Shown one piece after another: positions 37,227-47,080 of a DNA stretch of 64,000 nt (within the stretch, counting starts at the first letter, position 1; each line of letters starts with the position of its first letter). Both the position numbers and the translations under genes were made by a program. A model generated the notes under the pieces. The model worked only from the letters and a program-made list of their open reading frames with translations. It was not told the origin of the DNA and did not search any database. The DNA is from Clostridium cavendishii DSM 21758 (GTDB lineage: Bacteria > Bacillota > Clostridia > Clostridiales > Clostridiaceae), in assembly GCF_900141845.1 (NCBI RefSeq), contig NZ_FQZB01000012.1:1-64000 (forward strand), read 5' to 3'.

Positions 37227-38300
37227 ATGTACTCATTATTTCCATGTTATAAACCTACTACAAATATTGTTATAGATACTGCTAATACAACACGTATACT
37301 AGGTGAAACTCCATTCAAATTTAACAATTATGTTACCAAATTACTATATCCTACACCAAAAGTAGGTTGGAGACCTAATGCTGTTATACTTGTTCCTTTA
37401 ACTTCTTATCATTACGGATTACTTGCATCACCAGTAATACACTTTCCAATAAATGCACCATTAATTTTTACAAATAAAGATTACCTTTTACAAGAAAACT
37501 TTGATGAAATTATTAGATTATCCCCAACAGGTAAAAATGTACCTGCTCAAGTACTTATAGTTGGACCAATATCTACAGTAATTGAGGTTCAACTATTAAA
37601 TTCAGGATTGTCAGTTACTCGAATTACTGGAAATGATCCTATTATTGCTGCTACTGAAGCAATGGAATTTAGATATTCTATTCCATCAGCTTCTATGGAA
37701 GGTAACAAAAATCTAATGATAGTTTCTGCAGAAAATTTTAAAGAGGCTATTCCTGCAGCTTATTTTTCTGCCCATATGGGAGTACCTATACTTTTTACTT
37801 ATAAAAACAAATTGCCGGAGGCTACAAAACAAAAGTTAATTAAATATAATGATAAAAATGTATTTATTATTGGTAGTGAACTTATAATTTCAAATGAAGT
37901 TTTAAATGAAATAAAAGATATTGTAAAAGGCTATGTAGATAGAATAGATGGAAACACACCTTATGATGTTGCAGTGAATTTTTCAAAATACTATTCGGAT
38001 GAAGGAATGTTTGGCTGGAATATTAATGAAAAAAATGGCTGGGCATTTTGCTTTGGAAATCCTGATAATTGGGTCTATAATCTATCTTCTTGCATATTTG
38101 CACATATTGGTAAGCATTCTCCTCTTTTATATGTAGAAGGCGCAAAAATACCTAGAGTAACAAATGATTATATATTAACATTAAAGCCACCTCAAAAAGA
38201 GCCGCCTAAACCTCCATTTATGCATGGATATATACTTGGAAATTATTATCAAATACCTGAAGAGATGCAATTTTATATTGAGCAATTAATAACTGTATAA
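37227..38300 (+). CDS. Cell-wall-binding-repeat (CWB2)-like protein without signal peptide
   Basis: 357 residues. GAGG at 37213-37216 makes the ATG at 37227 the start; an upstream TTG overlaps that site. The pattern of CWB2 repeats is visible: LLASPVIHFPINAPLIFTNK, then VLIVGPISTVIEVQL and a second unit IPAAYFSAHMGVPILFTYKN with VFIIGSELIISNEVL. CWB2 proteins usually carry a signal peptide and bind anionic wall polymer, but this one begins directly with the domain. The C-terminus is Pro-rich (KPPQKEPPKPPF). The role is unknown; a cytosolic or spore-associated location is possible. Confidence 0.65.
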   Translation: MYSLFPCYKPTTNIVIDTANTTRILGETPFKFNNYVTKLLYPTPKVGWRPNAVILVPLTSYHYGLLASPVIHFPINAPLIFTNKDYLLQENFDEIIRLSPTGKNVPAQVLIVGPISTVIEVQLLNSGLSVTRITGNDPIIAATEAMEFRYSIPSASMEGNKNLMIVSAENFKEAIPAAYFSAHMGVPILFTYKNKLPEATKQKLIKYNDKNVFIIGSELIISNEVLNEIKDIVKGYVDRIDGNTPYDVAVNFSKYYSDEGMFGWNINEKNGWAFCFGNPDNWVYNLSSCIFAHIGKHSPLLYVEGAKIPRVTNDYILTLKPPQKEPPKPPFMHGYILGNYYQIPEEMQFYIEQLITV

Positions 38301-38332
38301 CAATAATTTAAAGAATATTATATTAAATATAA

Positions 38333-38378
38333 AAAGGTATGGAGATAATAAATTACTCTAATACCTCCATACTTTTCA
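38333..38378. terminator. Bidirectional terminator
   Basis: GTATGGAG (38337-38344) pairs with CTCCATAC (38365-38372), with A and T runs outside. It lies between the convergent genes ending at 38300 and 38384. Confidence 0.75.
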
Positions 38379-38383
38379 TATCT

Positions 38384-38599
38384 TTATATAGCTTCTATAT
38401 TTATAACATCATAACCTACATCATCAATAGCGAACTTTATATCTTCATCCTTTATATCTTTAGTGGCTTCAATTATAGCTGATTTAGAAGCTAAATCCAC
38501 CTCTACATTTGTAACACCATTAAGTTCTATTAGTGCTTCTTTAACATGATTTACACAGTGTCCACAACTCATACCTTCAATTAATATTTTCTTTTTCAT
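38384..38599 (-). CDS. copZ: Copper chaperone CopZ
   Basis: 71 residues, a single heavy-metal-associated domain with the Cu(I) motif GMSCGHC at about 9-15. It carries Cu(I) to the ATPase encoded 25 bases upstream. GGAGG precedes the ATG. Third gene of csoR-copA-copZ. Ferredoxin-like HMA length and the central EVDLASKSAIIE strand are normal. Confidence 0.93.
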   Translation of the reverse strand: MKKKILIEGMSCGHCVNHVKEALIELNGVTNVEVDLASKSAIIEATKDIKDEDIKFAIDDVGYDVINIEAI

Positions 38600-38624
38600 T
38601 TTTATTCCTCCTAAAATTTTATAT

Positions 38625-41084
38625 TTATTTAATTGGTTTAAAGCTTTTTAATCTTAATGCATTTAATAAAACTGATACCGAACTAAAACTCATAGCTGCC
38701 GCTGCAATTATTGGATTTAGAAGTGGGCCTCCCAAAATATAAAGAATCCCCATAGCAATTGGAATACCTAATGTATTATAACCAAATGCCCAAAATAAAT
38801 TTTCTTTTATGTTTGTGATAGTCTTCTTACTTAACTCAATTGCAGTTGCTACATCCATTAAATCACTTCTCATAAGAACTATATCAGCTGACTCCATAGC
38901 AACATCTGTACCTGACCCTATAGCAATTCCAATATCAGCTTGCGCTAAAGCTGGAGCATCATTTATCCCATCCCCAACCATCGCTACCTTTTTGCCTTCT
39001 GCTTGAATCTTTTTAACCTCATTTGCTTTATCTTGTGGAAGAACTTCAGCTAAAATTCTATCTATTCCTACTTGACTAGCTATTGCCTCAGCTGTTCTCT
39101 TGTTATCTCCTGTAATCATTACTACTTCTATGCCCATTTGATGAAGTTTTTCTATTGCTTTTCTACTATTTTCTTTAACAGTATCTGCAACTGCTATAAT
39201 TCCTGCAATCTTTTCATTTATGGCTATATACATAGGTGTTTTACCTTCACCTGATAATTTATTTGAAGTTTCTTCTAATCTTTGTAAATGTATATTATTT
39301 TCATCCATAAGCTTTTTATTTCCAAGTAAGATTTTTTTACCGTCTATTTCAACTTCAATACCATGACCTGGAATAGCATTGAATATATTAACTTTCTTAA
39401 ATTCTAATCCTTTTTCTTTTGCCCCTTTTACTATTGCTTCCCCAAGTGGATGTTCAGAACCTTTTTCTGCAGATGCGGCAAGACTTAATAAATCATTTTC
39501 TGTTATAACATCTGTAACAACTATATCAGTAATCTTAGGCTTACCTTCAGTTATAGTTCCCGTTTTATCAAATACAATAGTCTTTATCTTATGAGCTGTT
39601 TCTAATGCAACTCCACTTTTTATTAAGACACCATATTCAGCTCCTTTTCCAGTTCCAACCATTATAGCTGTTGGTGTTGCTAAGCCTAATGCACAAGGAC
39701 ATGCAATTACCAAAACAGATATAAATATAGTTAAAGAAAATGTTACTGTTTCTCCAGATATATACCATGCAAAGCCTGATATAATAGCAATTCCTATAAC
39801 TACAGGTACGAAATAGCCTGAAATTATATCAGCTAATTTGGCTATAGGCGCTTTAGAACCTTGGGCCTCTTCTACTAGTTTGATAATTTGTGCTAAAGCT
39901 GTATCTTTGCCAACTTTTGTTGCTTTATATTTTATTGAACCATTCTTATTTATACTAGCGCCTATTATTTTATTGCCTATAGTTTTTTCTACAGGTATAC
40001 TTTCTCCTGTAAGCATAGACTCATCTACAGATGTCATTCCTTCAATAACTTCTCCATCTACAGGCATCTTTTCACCTGGTTTAACTAAAATTATGTCACC
40101 TACTTCAACATCTTCTATAGAAATCTCTATTTCTTTACCATCTTTTATTATTATTGCAGTCTTAGGGGCAAGTCCCATTAATTTTTTAATAGCTTCTGAT
40201 GTCTTCCCTTTTGTAACTGATTCTAGATATTTACCAAGAGTTATAAGAGTTATAATAACTGCTGCTGATTCAAAGTATAAATCATAAGCATAATGTACGT
40301 TACCTCCAAAAATCTGTACTATAGCAAATATTCCATATAAGAATGCTGCTGAAGTTCCCATTGCAATTAGAGAATCCATATTAGGATTTCTTTTTATTAA
40401 TGACTTAAAACCCATTCTAAAAAATCTGTTACCCGCAATCATAACTGGAATTACTAAAGCTAATTGTACTATAGCAAATACCCTAGGACTACTCATAGGA
40501 TCAATAAAACTTGGAAGACTATATCCAAATTTTTCTCCTACCATATGTCCCATAGAGATAATTAGTAGCGGTATAGTAAATATTAAGGAAATAACAAATT
40601 TTTTCCACAATAGTTTAATCTCTTTTTCTTTCTTTTTTTTATCTTCGTCTATAGTAATAACTTTTTCCTCAAATGCTTTATATCCAGCCTTTTCTACAGC
40701 CTTTTTTATATCAGAAATTCTAAGCTTTGAAGGTTCGTAACTTATACTTAATTTTTCTGTTGCAAAATTAACATTTGATTCTATAACTCCATCTAATTTT
40801 TTTGTTACTCTCTCAACAGCTTTAGCACAAGCTGCGCAAGTCATACCTTCTATTTTTAACACATTTTCTTTAGATTCAATAATAGCCTTGTATCCTGCTT
40901 TTTCTATTGCTACTTGAATATCTGATATGGCTACTTTTGATTCATCAAAACTTACATTAAGTTTTTCCGTAGCAAAGTTTACATTTGCTTCAGAAACTCC
41001 TTGAATCTTTTTAGATACTCTCTCAACAGCCTTTGCACAAGCTGCACAGGTCATACCTTCTATTTTTAATGACTTAATTGTCAT
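38625..41084 (-). CDS. copA: Copper-exporting P1B-type ATPase CopA
   Basis: 819 residues. Two N-terminal heavy-metal domains (GMTCAACAKAVERV at about 9 and 81) precede eight predicted membrane helices, with the transport motif CPC in ACPCALGLATP near 470, the phosphorylation site DKTGT near 512, the SEHPLGEA histidine site near 556, and GDGINDAPAL near 705. It pumps Cu(I) out of the cytosol. ATG 41084 follows GGAGGG. It lies between csoR and copZ, with copZ 25 bases on. Confidence 0.97.
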   Translation of the reverse strand: MTIKSLKIEGMTCAACAKAVERVSKKIQGVSEANVNFATEKLNVSFDESKVAISDIQVAIEKAGYKAIIESKENVLKIEGMTCAACAKAVERVTKKLDGVIESNVNFATEKLSISYEPSKLRISDIKKAVEKAGYKAFEEKVITIDEDKKKKEKEIKLLWKKFVISLIFTIPLLIISMGHMVGEKFGYSLPSFIDPMSSPRVFAIVQLALVIPVMIAGNRFFRMGFKSLIKRNPNMDSLIAMGTSAAFLYGIFAIVQIFGGNVHYAYDLYFESAAVIITLITLGKYLESVTKGKTSEAIKKLMGLAPKTAIIIKDGKEIEISIEDVEVGDIILVKPGEKMPVDGEVIEGMTSVDESMLTGESIPVEKTIGNKIIGASINKNGSIKYKATKVGKDTALAQIIKLVEEAQGSKAPIAKLADIISGYFVPVVIGIAIISGFAWYISGETVTFSLTIFISVLVIACPCALGLATPTAIMVGTGKGAEYGVLIKSGVALETAHKIKTIVFDKTGTITEGKPKITDIVVTDVITENDLLSLAASAEKGSEHPLGEAIVKGAKEKGLEFKKVNIFNAIPGHGIEVEIDGKKILLGNKKLMDENNIHLQRLEETSNKLSGEGKTPMYIAINEKIAGIIAVADTVKENSRKAIEKLHQMGIEVVMITGDNKRTAEAIASQVGIDRILAEVLPQDKANEVKKIQAEGKKVAMVGDGINDAPALAQADIGIAIGSGTDVAMESADIVLMRSDLMDVATAIELSKKTITNIKENLFWAFGYNTLGIPIAMGILYILGGPLLNPIIAAAAMSFSSVSVLLNALRLKSFKPIK

Positions 41085-41138
41085 ATATTTGCCCTCCTTG
41101 TATGTATCAATTACAAGATTGTTACATATTTCAAAAAC

Positions 41139-41405
41139 TTACTTATTTATTATTTTAGATAAAAGATCTATAATTTCATCTATTTTTTCATCACCATTAT
41201 CCATTTTAACTGCATCCTTAACACAATGATGCATATGCTGTTTTAAAATTAACATGTTCGCCTTTTTCAAAAGAGCTTGAGCTGCAATTATTTGATTAGA
41301 TATATCAACACAGTATCTCCCATCTTCAATCATCTTTATAATACCTTCAATTTGTCCCTTTGAAGTTTTTAATGATTGTACCGCTTTTTTTCTTTCCTCG
41401 TTCAT
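41139..41405 (-). CDS. csoR: Copper-sensing repressor CsoR
   Basis: 88 residues, DUF156/CsoR family. The Cu(I) ligands are visible: Cys in RYCVDIS (about 32), His and Cys in QHMHHCVKD (about 57-61). All-helical tetramer that leaves DNA when Cu(I) binds. ATG 41405 follows AGGAGG. It is first in csoR-copA-copZ and has a GC-rich dyad just upstream. Confidence 0.94.
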   Translation of the reverse strand: MNEERKKAVQSLKTSKGQIEGIIKMIEDGRYCVDISNQIIAAQALLKKANMLILKQHMHHCVKDAVKMDNGDEKIDEIIDLLSKIINK

Positions 41406-41418
41406 ATTACGCCTCCTT

Positions 41419-41442
41419 TACCCCCCCTCCATAGGGGGGTGT
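41419..41442 (-). promoter_or_regulatory. CsoR-type operator
   Basis: TACCCCCCC TCCATA GGGGGGTG is a C-run/G-run dyad, very unusual in this AT-rich genome and matching the shape of CsoR boxes. A TATACT/TATAAT-like -10 lies just upstream on the minus strand, so bound repressor would block transcription of csoR-copA-copZ. Confidence 0.8.
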
Positions 41443-41670
41443 TATTAGTATAATATATATATATAATAATTTCAAGTGGATTTTTACTTTTTTATATTAT
41501 CTATTTTTATTATTTAATCTATATCTTTTTCATCACCATATTATCTTTACTTGTTTTTCAAAGCATTCAACTACTATCTTCAAGTCTATTAGTAGTAAAC
41601 CACTCCTTTACAAATACTTTGGACTTAAATACAAACTTCTCTTCTTTGTAAATTTCAAAGAGCTTTTACC

Positions 41671-42165
41671 TTATACAAATAATTGCATGTCTGAATTTAA
41701 TGCATTTTTTAAATAATCTGTAGCGGTTATAATTTCAAGTTCTGGAATAAACTCTTCTTTTTTAAATCCCATAACTTCTACAGACATTTTGCATCCATAA
41801 AATTTAACTCCTTTTTTTCTTGCACCTTTTAAAAAATCTATAAGCTTTGGGGCTTCCGCATTTTCCATCATCTTCTCAAGCATTGATTTACCTATATTAG
41901 CCATATTCATTTTTGATAAAGGGAGTTCTTCTGGTCCCTTTGGAGTTATTGAACTAAACATTTTTTCATATGCTGTTTTATCTTCTAATGTCATTTTTTC
42001 TGGATTTCTTAAAATGAATAACCCCCAAAAAGCACAAAATATAGTTACCTCAACATCCAGTTCTCTTGCTGCATTTGCAATAGTTAATGCAGCTAATGCC
42101 TTATCATATTCTCCACTAAAAAGAAGTAAATTTAATCTTTTTCCTTTTACACTGCTATCACTCAA
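41671..42165 (-). CDS. DsrE/DsrF/DrsH-like family protein
   Basis: 164 residues. The TTG at 42165 lies 8 bases after AGAGG; the GTG at 42174 overlaps that site. The DsrE-like fold is seen in LNLLLFSGEYDKALAALTIA and VTIFCAFWGLFILRN, with a single conserved Cys in KFYGCKMSVEVMG near 128. These proteins handle persulfide sulfur. It lies behind the copper genes and before lgt; a role in sulfur or metal transfer is inferred. Otherwise standard in length. Confidence 0.82.
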   Translation of the reverse strand: MSDSSVKGKRLNLLLFSGEYDKALAALTIANAARELDVEVTIFCAFWGLFILRNPEKMTLEDKTAYEKMFSSITPKGPEELPLSKMNMANIGKSMLEKMMENAEAPKLIDFLKGARKKGVKFYGCKMSVEVMGFKKEEFIPELEIITATDYLKNALNSDMQLFV

Positions 42166-42353
42166 CCTAATCACCTCTAAAGTTTATTTTATACAAAAAC
42201 TAATTACATTATGTAGCTTAAGTTCTATTTATAATTTTATACTACATTTCGTGTAATAAATTAAAATAAAGAAATATTTAAATTGGTCATAGCAATTATA
42301 TTAAGAAAAAATCAAAATCTATAAATAAACAATTTATACAAGAATATTATAAA

Positions 42354-43184
42354 TTACCCTTGTACCAAATAAAATATAATTGTAGATATAAGTATCAAAA
42401 CAATTAAATAAAATATTAAATTACTTAATTTTATTTCATCCTCTCTAAAGATATCGACCTTTTCTTTACTTTTACTAAAAATTAGTTTATAAGCAATCAA
42501 TCCAATAATGATTAAACCTAGACTTAATAAATGTGAAATTGAAAATGGTCCCCCTATACCAGGATTTATTCTAAAAAACTCAACTATCCCTCTTATTATT
42601 GAGAATGCAATTAAGTAGATAAGAAATAATTCTCCTTGAAATTTCTTCTTATAGCTCCTTTTCCATAGGATTATAAATAATATATAATCTAAAATAAACT
42701 CATACACCTGTGCAGGATGTAGTACTTGTCCATTGTAATTAATTCCCCATATCATTACATTTGTCATAGGTTTGCCAAACACATCACAACCTACTCTACC
42801 AATTCCCTGAGCTAATGGCAAAGCCATAGCTATTATATCTGCAAGTTTAAGGAAAGATATTTTACTCTTACTACAATAAATATATCCTACTAAAATAGCT
42901 GAAAAAATACCTCCATGTATTGATAATCCTCCTTCATTTATCTTAATAATCTCGGAAGGGTTATTAAGATAAAATGTTAAATTATAAAATAATATATAAA
43001 ATAATCTAGCTCCTATAACTCCTGATATAACTACAATTATTACTAGGTTAAGAATAATATCTTCACTAATACCAACTTTTTCACCTTGTTTTATTGCAAA
43101 TAAAGTTCCCATAATTATAGCTACTGCAATCATAATTCCAAAAAAGTATATATGAATTGGTCCAATACTAAAAAGTTCCTTCAT
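42354..43184 (-). CDS. lgt: Prolipoprotein diacylglyceryl transferase (divergent Lgt)
   Basis: 276 residues with about seven membrane helices. Lgt moves diacylglycerol from phosphatidylglycerol to the lipobox Cys. The catalytic His is in GGLSIHGGIF near 92. The family signature GRxGNxxNGE is altered to GRVGCDVFGKPM near 132, with Cys in place of Asn, as in some accessory clostridial Lgt copies. It follows the two-component genes by 17 bases in the same direction and may be co-transcribed. Confidence 0.88.
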   Translation of the reverse strand: MKELFSIGPIHIYFFGIMIAVAIIMGTLFAIKQGEKVGISEDIILNLVIIVVISGVIGARLFYILFYNLTFYLNNPSEIIKINEGGLSIHGGIFSAILVGYIYCSKSKISFLKLADIIAMALPLAQGIGRVGCDVFGKPMTNVMIWGINYNGQVLHPAQVYEFILDYILFIILWKRSYKKKFQGELFLIYLIAFSIIRGIVEFFRINPGIGGPFSISHLLSLGLIIIGLIAYKLIFSKSKEKVDIFREDEIKLSNLIFYLIVLILISTIIFYLVQG

Positions 43185-43201
43185 TTTAAATCTGCCCTTC
43201 C

Positions 43202-44569
43202 TTAATCTTTATTAAAACAAATCTTAAATCTAGTTCCTACGCCTTCTTCGCTTTCTACATCTATAGTAGCTGAATGAATTAACAATATATTTTTAACAAT
43301 AGTTAATCCTATTCCGCTTCCTTCAATTTCATTTCTACTTTTATCTCCCCTGTAAAGTCTTTCAAATACAAAAGGTAAATCTTCTTTCTTTATTCCTATA
43401 CCATTATCTAGAACCTCTACTATAATATTTTTATTACTTGATCTTATACTTACTAGAATTTCGCCATTACTCTTGGTAAATTTAAATGCATTTGATAATA
43501 GATTTATAAATACTTGCTTTAATTTATCTTTATCAGCATTTATCTTATAATCTTTATTAGATTGTTTAGTACACTTAAGAGTTATATTTTTATTTTCAGC
43601 TATCATATAAAAATCTTCACATATACCTTGTATTAATTCATCTAAATATAAGACTTCAAAATTGAGTTTTATACTTTCTGACTCAAATTCCTTTAATGCA
43701 TTTAGATTATTTAATAGCCTTCCAAATCTAATTACCTCTTCATTTAAAGAAATTAATCTATCTGTTGAAACTTCAAAAACTCCATCTATCATAGCCTCTA
43801 AATTATTTTGAAGCACATTTAAAGGAGTTCTTATTTCATGTGATATATCAGATACTAATCTCTTTCTAAGCATATCCTGATGCTTTAATTTTTCAGATAA
43901 TACATTAACACTCATTCTTAAATCTTCTAATTCTTCAATATTACTTTTTTTATCTAATTTAGTCCCTAATTTTCCTCTTGATATCTTTACTGACATATTA
44001 GCAATTTCTTTAATAGGAACTGAAAATTGCTTTGAAAAATAAAGACTTATAAAAATAACAATAATTAAAGTTAATCCTCCACTTAAAATTATACTTTTAT
44101 TTATTGAATCCTTAAAATTTATATCATCTTCTGATAACAGTACAGATGAGTACTGCCCAATATCTACGTATCCAACTACCTTACTATTAATTTTTATTTC
44201 AAAAACTTTGGAGGTATAGACTCCTTTATCCTTTACTAACATCATATCTAAATGTGTTTTGTTTTGAATATCCTTTGAATCCATTCCCCATATAAGATTT
44301 TTATTCTTATCAAGTAATGTTAAGCAATAGTTTCCCATATAAGCCTCATGCATTAATTCAATACCTGAATTCTTATTCCACTTTCCATCTCTTTTATAAA
44401 CTTCTACAAAATAATCTACAATTCTTTCATATCTTTTATTTTGGATATCTATCATATATTCATTAAACTTTTTGCTTATTGTTACATTTACAAACATTGT
44501 TATTAATAATATTGATAAAACAGAACATACAACAAACAAGAAACTTAACTTTTTTCTAATAGTTTGCAT
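43202..44569 (-). CDS. Sensor histidine kinase (HAMP, HisKA, HATPase)
   Basis: 455 residues. Two membrane helices (about 8-28 and 155-175) flank an extracytoplasmic sensor of about 125 residues. Then come a HAMP domain, the HisKA box DISHEIRTPLNVLQ near 245, and the ATPase motifs FINLLSNAFKFT (N) and DNGIGIKKEDLPFVFERLYRG (G1/F), then GSGIGLTIVKN. ATG 44569 directly abuts the regulator's stop, so the pair is translationally coupled. The signal is unknown; lgt lies 17 bases downstream. Confidence 0.95.
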   Translation of the reverse strand: MQTIRKKLSFLFVVCSVLSILLITMFVNVTISKKFNEYMIDIQNKRYERIVDYFVEVYKRDGKWNKNSGIELMHEAYMGNYCLTLLDKNKNLIWGMDSKDIQNKTHLDMMLVKDKGVYTSKVFEIKINSKVVGYVDIGQYSSVLLSEDDINFKDSINKSIILSGGLTLIIVIFISLYFSKQFSVPIKEIANMSVKISRGKLGTKLDKKSNIEELEDLRMSVNVLSEKLKHQDMLRKRLVSDISHEIRTPLNVLQNNLEAMIDGVFEVSTDRLISLNEEVIRFGRLLNNLNALKEFESESIKLNFEVLYLDELIQGICEDFYMIAENKNITLKCTKQSNKDYKINADKDKLKQVFINLLSNAFKFTKSNGEILVSIRSSNKNIIVEVLDNGIGIKKEDLPFVFERLYRGDKSRNEIEGSGIGLTIVKNILLIHSATIDVESEEGVGTRFKICFNKD

Positions 44570-45256
44570 TTAAATCTCACCACCAAACTTATATCCTGCC
44601 TTTGTCACTGTTATAATATACTTAGGATTTTTAGTGTCTTTCTCTATTTTTTTACGTATATTTTTTATATGAACATCAATAGTTCTATCATATCCATCAA
44701 AGTCCATACCAAGCACTTCATCTATAAGCTTTTCTCTTGAGAACACGTTTCCTTTATTTTTTACTAAAAAATATAATATATTAAATTCATTCGGGGTAAA
44801 TGAAATCTCTTCACCTTTTAATTTTACAAGCCTTTTATTATAATCAATCACTAAATTACCATCATCAAAATATAAATTTGACTCATCATTTTTAGCTAAT
44901 ACCCTTCTAAATAATGCATTAACTCTTGCAACCAACTCTCTCGGACTAAATGGTTTTACTAAATATTCATCAGCTCCAATATTTAATCCTTCTATTTTTT
45001 CATCTAATGTACCTTTCGCAGTAAGGATGAATATATGTACATCAGACTTTTCTCTTATTATTTTGCATACTTCCTCTCCTGTTATATCTGGAAGCATTAA
45101 ATCAAGAATTATTAATTTAAACTCAATTGTTTTAATAATCTCAATCCCTTTTAATCCTCTAGTAGTGCAGTAAATCTTATAGCCCTCTTTTTCTAAATAT
45201 GCCTTCAATACTTCTGACACCTTATCTTCATCTTCAATTATTAAAATATTATGCAC
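44570..45256 (-). CDS. OmpR-family response regulator, GTG start
   Basis: 228 residues. GTG 45256 follows GGAGGGG. Receiver domain with phospho-Asp in LILDLMLPDITG (about 51) and Lys in LVKPFSPREL; winged-helix DNA-binding domain at about 130-228 with GYDRTIDVHIKNIRKKI and VTKAGYKFG. First gene of the regulator-kinase-lgt group. Confidence 0.95.
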   Translation of the reverse strand: MHNILIIEDEDKVSEVLKAYLEKEGYKIYCTTRGLKGIEIIKTIEFKLIILDLMLPDITGEEVCKIIREKSDVHIFILTAKGTLDEKIEGLNIGADEYLVKPFSPRELVARVNALFRRVLAKNDESNLYFDDGNLVIDYNKRLVKLKGEEISFTPNEFNILYFLVKNKGNVFSREKLIDEVLGMDFDGYDRTIDVHIKNIRKKIEKDTKNPKYIITVTKAGYKFGGEI

Positions 45257-45454
45257 CTTCTCCCCTCCTTTCTTATAAATTCTAACTAATTATATTTTTG
45301 TATATAATGTATAGTTTGTATAATATCCTAAATATATATGTTGCAATCAAAATTCTATATTTAATTAAATATCCAAAAAAAAGTAGCTTAAAAATAATTT
45401 CAAAATTAGATTATAGAAAACATATTACAATATATATTTTTTAAAATAATAAAC

Positions 45455-45482
45455 CAGATTACAAAATACTTTTTATAATCTG
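45455..45482 (-). terminator. Probable terminator of the Cys-rich membrane protein gene
   Basis: CAGATTA (45455-45461) and TAATCTG (45476-45482) pair; a T-rich run follows on the minus strand, about 40 bases after the stop at 45521. Confidence 0.5.
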
Positions 45483-45520
45483 ATTTGTATAGCTTGCATT
45501 ATTTAGTGATTTTTGTAAAT

Positions 45521-45775
45521 TTAGTCATTGTATTTACTTTCACAACAGCTACTCTTTTTATTATTTCTAATCATCATTGTAACCATTAAAAACATCATTA
45601 CTGGACATAAAAATGGTAATATTTTTGCTATTGTTGCTCCAGCACTAGGATTCAGTTTTGTTATAAGGGGTAAAAATCCTATAATGACCATAGGAAATCC
45701 ACAGCAAAGAATCATATGTAAAATATGTTTTAATCCACTATGTTTGTTATTTACTTTAGTTTTATGGTAATCCAT
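45521..45775 (-). CDS. Small membrane protein with Cys pairs, unknown
   Basis: 84 residues. Basic N-terminus, two hydrophobic segments (about 16-37 and 45-67), a Cys pair in the first (MILCCGFPM) and another at the end (KKSSCCESKYND). The Cys pairs and the copper genes nearby suggest metal handling, but I recognise no family. GGAGG precedes ATG 45775. It stands alone upstream of the two-component genes. Confidence 0.65.
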   Translation of the reverse strand: MDYHKTKVNNKHSGLKHILHMILCCGFPMVIIGFLPLITKLNPSAGATIAKILPFLCPVMMFLMVTMMIRNNKKSSCCESKYND

Positions 45776-45979
45776 ATTTGTTCCTCCAACATTATCAAAT
45801 TTAAAAATAATTATTTTTAACTATATTCTATACTATTTATATAAAGATTTTATGAAGAGTTATTATACTTAATTATTTTAAAAATTCAATAATACATATC
45901 CTAGAATAATTAAAAAATTAGCCATTAAATATTTTATATCCTCTTATTTTAGTACTTTTTTTCTCTTATATTGATATTA

Positions 45980-46714
45980 TTATTTGTTCCTTACCCTGTG
46001 AAATAATACTTTATATTGATTCATGTTTGTTAAATAATAAAGAGCAAAATATATCAGTATTAAGAAAAATCCAAAAGAGATTGTAAATTCTATAGCATAA
46101 TTTTTGGAACTTCCAAAAATACTATTAATTACTGTTGTTGGTTTAACCACTATATCCCAACTATTCCAACGTACAAATCTTCCTAAATATATTCCAAAGC
46201 TACTAAGGAACATAATAAACACTACAAAAAGCCATCCAATACATTTATTAAATTTATCTATAAGTAACATTTGTATCATATATAAAGAAATAAATCCAAG
46301 TAAAAAACCTGTTAAAATAAATAATGCAATCATTATAAAATCATACCATAGAATAAAATTCATACTATAACCTAGATTCCTAAAATAATATTCTATTCCA
46401 CTTAAATGAATAAAATCTGTTACTATATATGGCGAATTAGGATAAAAAACAACCCAAACAACACCTAAAATTAATAAGTAAATCTTTCTAAATATATTTT
46501 GTTTGTAAAATGCATAAGTATATCCTATTATTATTGAAAAAATTAAAGGAATCCATGCAAGAAATAGATTCCAAATCAAAAATTTATACCCTATGCTACC
46601 AAATATAATCTTTCTGAAAAGTAGCATTACACATCCTGAAAATGATAAAAATAAATAAATTCCTATAATTTCAAAAATGTGCCTATATGCTTTTTCGCTT
46701 TTGGATAAATTCAT
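45980..46714 (-). CDS. DUF1361 integral membrane protein
   Basis: 244 residues. ATG 46714 lies 8 bases after GGAGG; the reading frame continues upstream but without a ribosome site. Six to seven membrane helices with DUF1361 blocks VWVVFYPNSPYIVTDFIHL and IYLGRFVRWNSWDIV. The family's role is unknown. It is monocistronic. Confidence 0.85.
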   Translation of the reverse strand: MNLSKSEKAYRHIFEIIGIYLFLSFSGCVMLLFRKIIFGSIGYKFLIWNLFLAWIPLIFSIIIGYTYAFYKQNIFRKIYLLILGVVWVVFYPNSPYIVTDFIHLSGIEYYFRNLGYSMNFILWYDFIMIALFILTGFLLGFISLYMIQMLLIDKFNKCIGWLFVVFIMFLSSFGIYLGRFVRWNSWDIVVKPTTVINSIFGSSKNYAIEFTISFGFFLILIYFALYYLTNMNQYKVLFHRVRNK

Positions 46715-47030
46715 ATTATTTACCTCCGTTAGTTTTTTAAATAAATTATTTATATTAAATTTAAAAATTTTAATAATATCACTAGAATCATATATACAAT
46801 TAAAAATATACATTTATATTAATAACTTATCCTCCATTGTCCTAGTTTTGTAATTTTTGTATTCATATAATATAAGTTACTGTTTGTAAGTAACCATTAA
46901 ATTATTCCATTAAAATAGAAGTAAAAAGAGTATAAAATTTATTATTATACTTTTGATTTTGTTTATAATATTCTAATGTACTGGTATCGTTAGTTATGTG
47001 ACTATAAAATTTTCACATATAGCCATATAT
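46715..47030. other. AT-rich non-coding region
   Basis: Upstream region of the DUF1361 gene; no gene or motif is recognised. Confidence 0.4.
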
Positions 47031-47070
47031 TAATTAAAGGAAGCACCAAATGAAGTGCTTCCTTTAATTA
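47031..47070 (-). terminator. Terminator of the small secreted protein gene
   Basis: TAATTAAAGGAAGCAC (47031-47046) pairs perfectly with GTGCTTCCTTTAATTA (47055-47070), 11 bases after the stop. Confidence 0.78.
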
Positions 47071-47080
47071 ATTTTTATAT

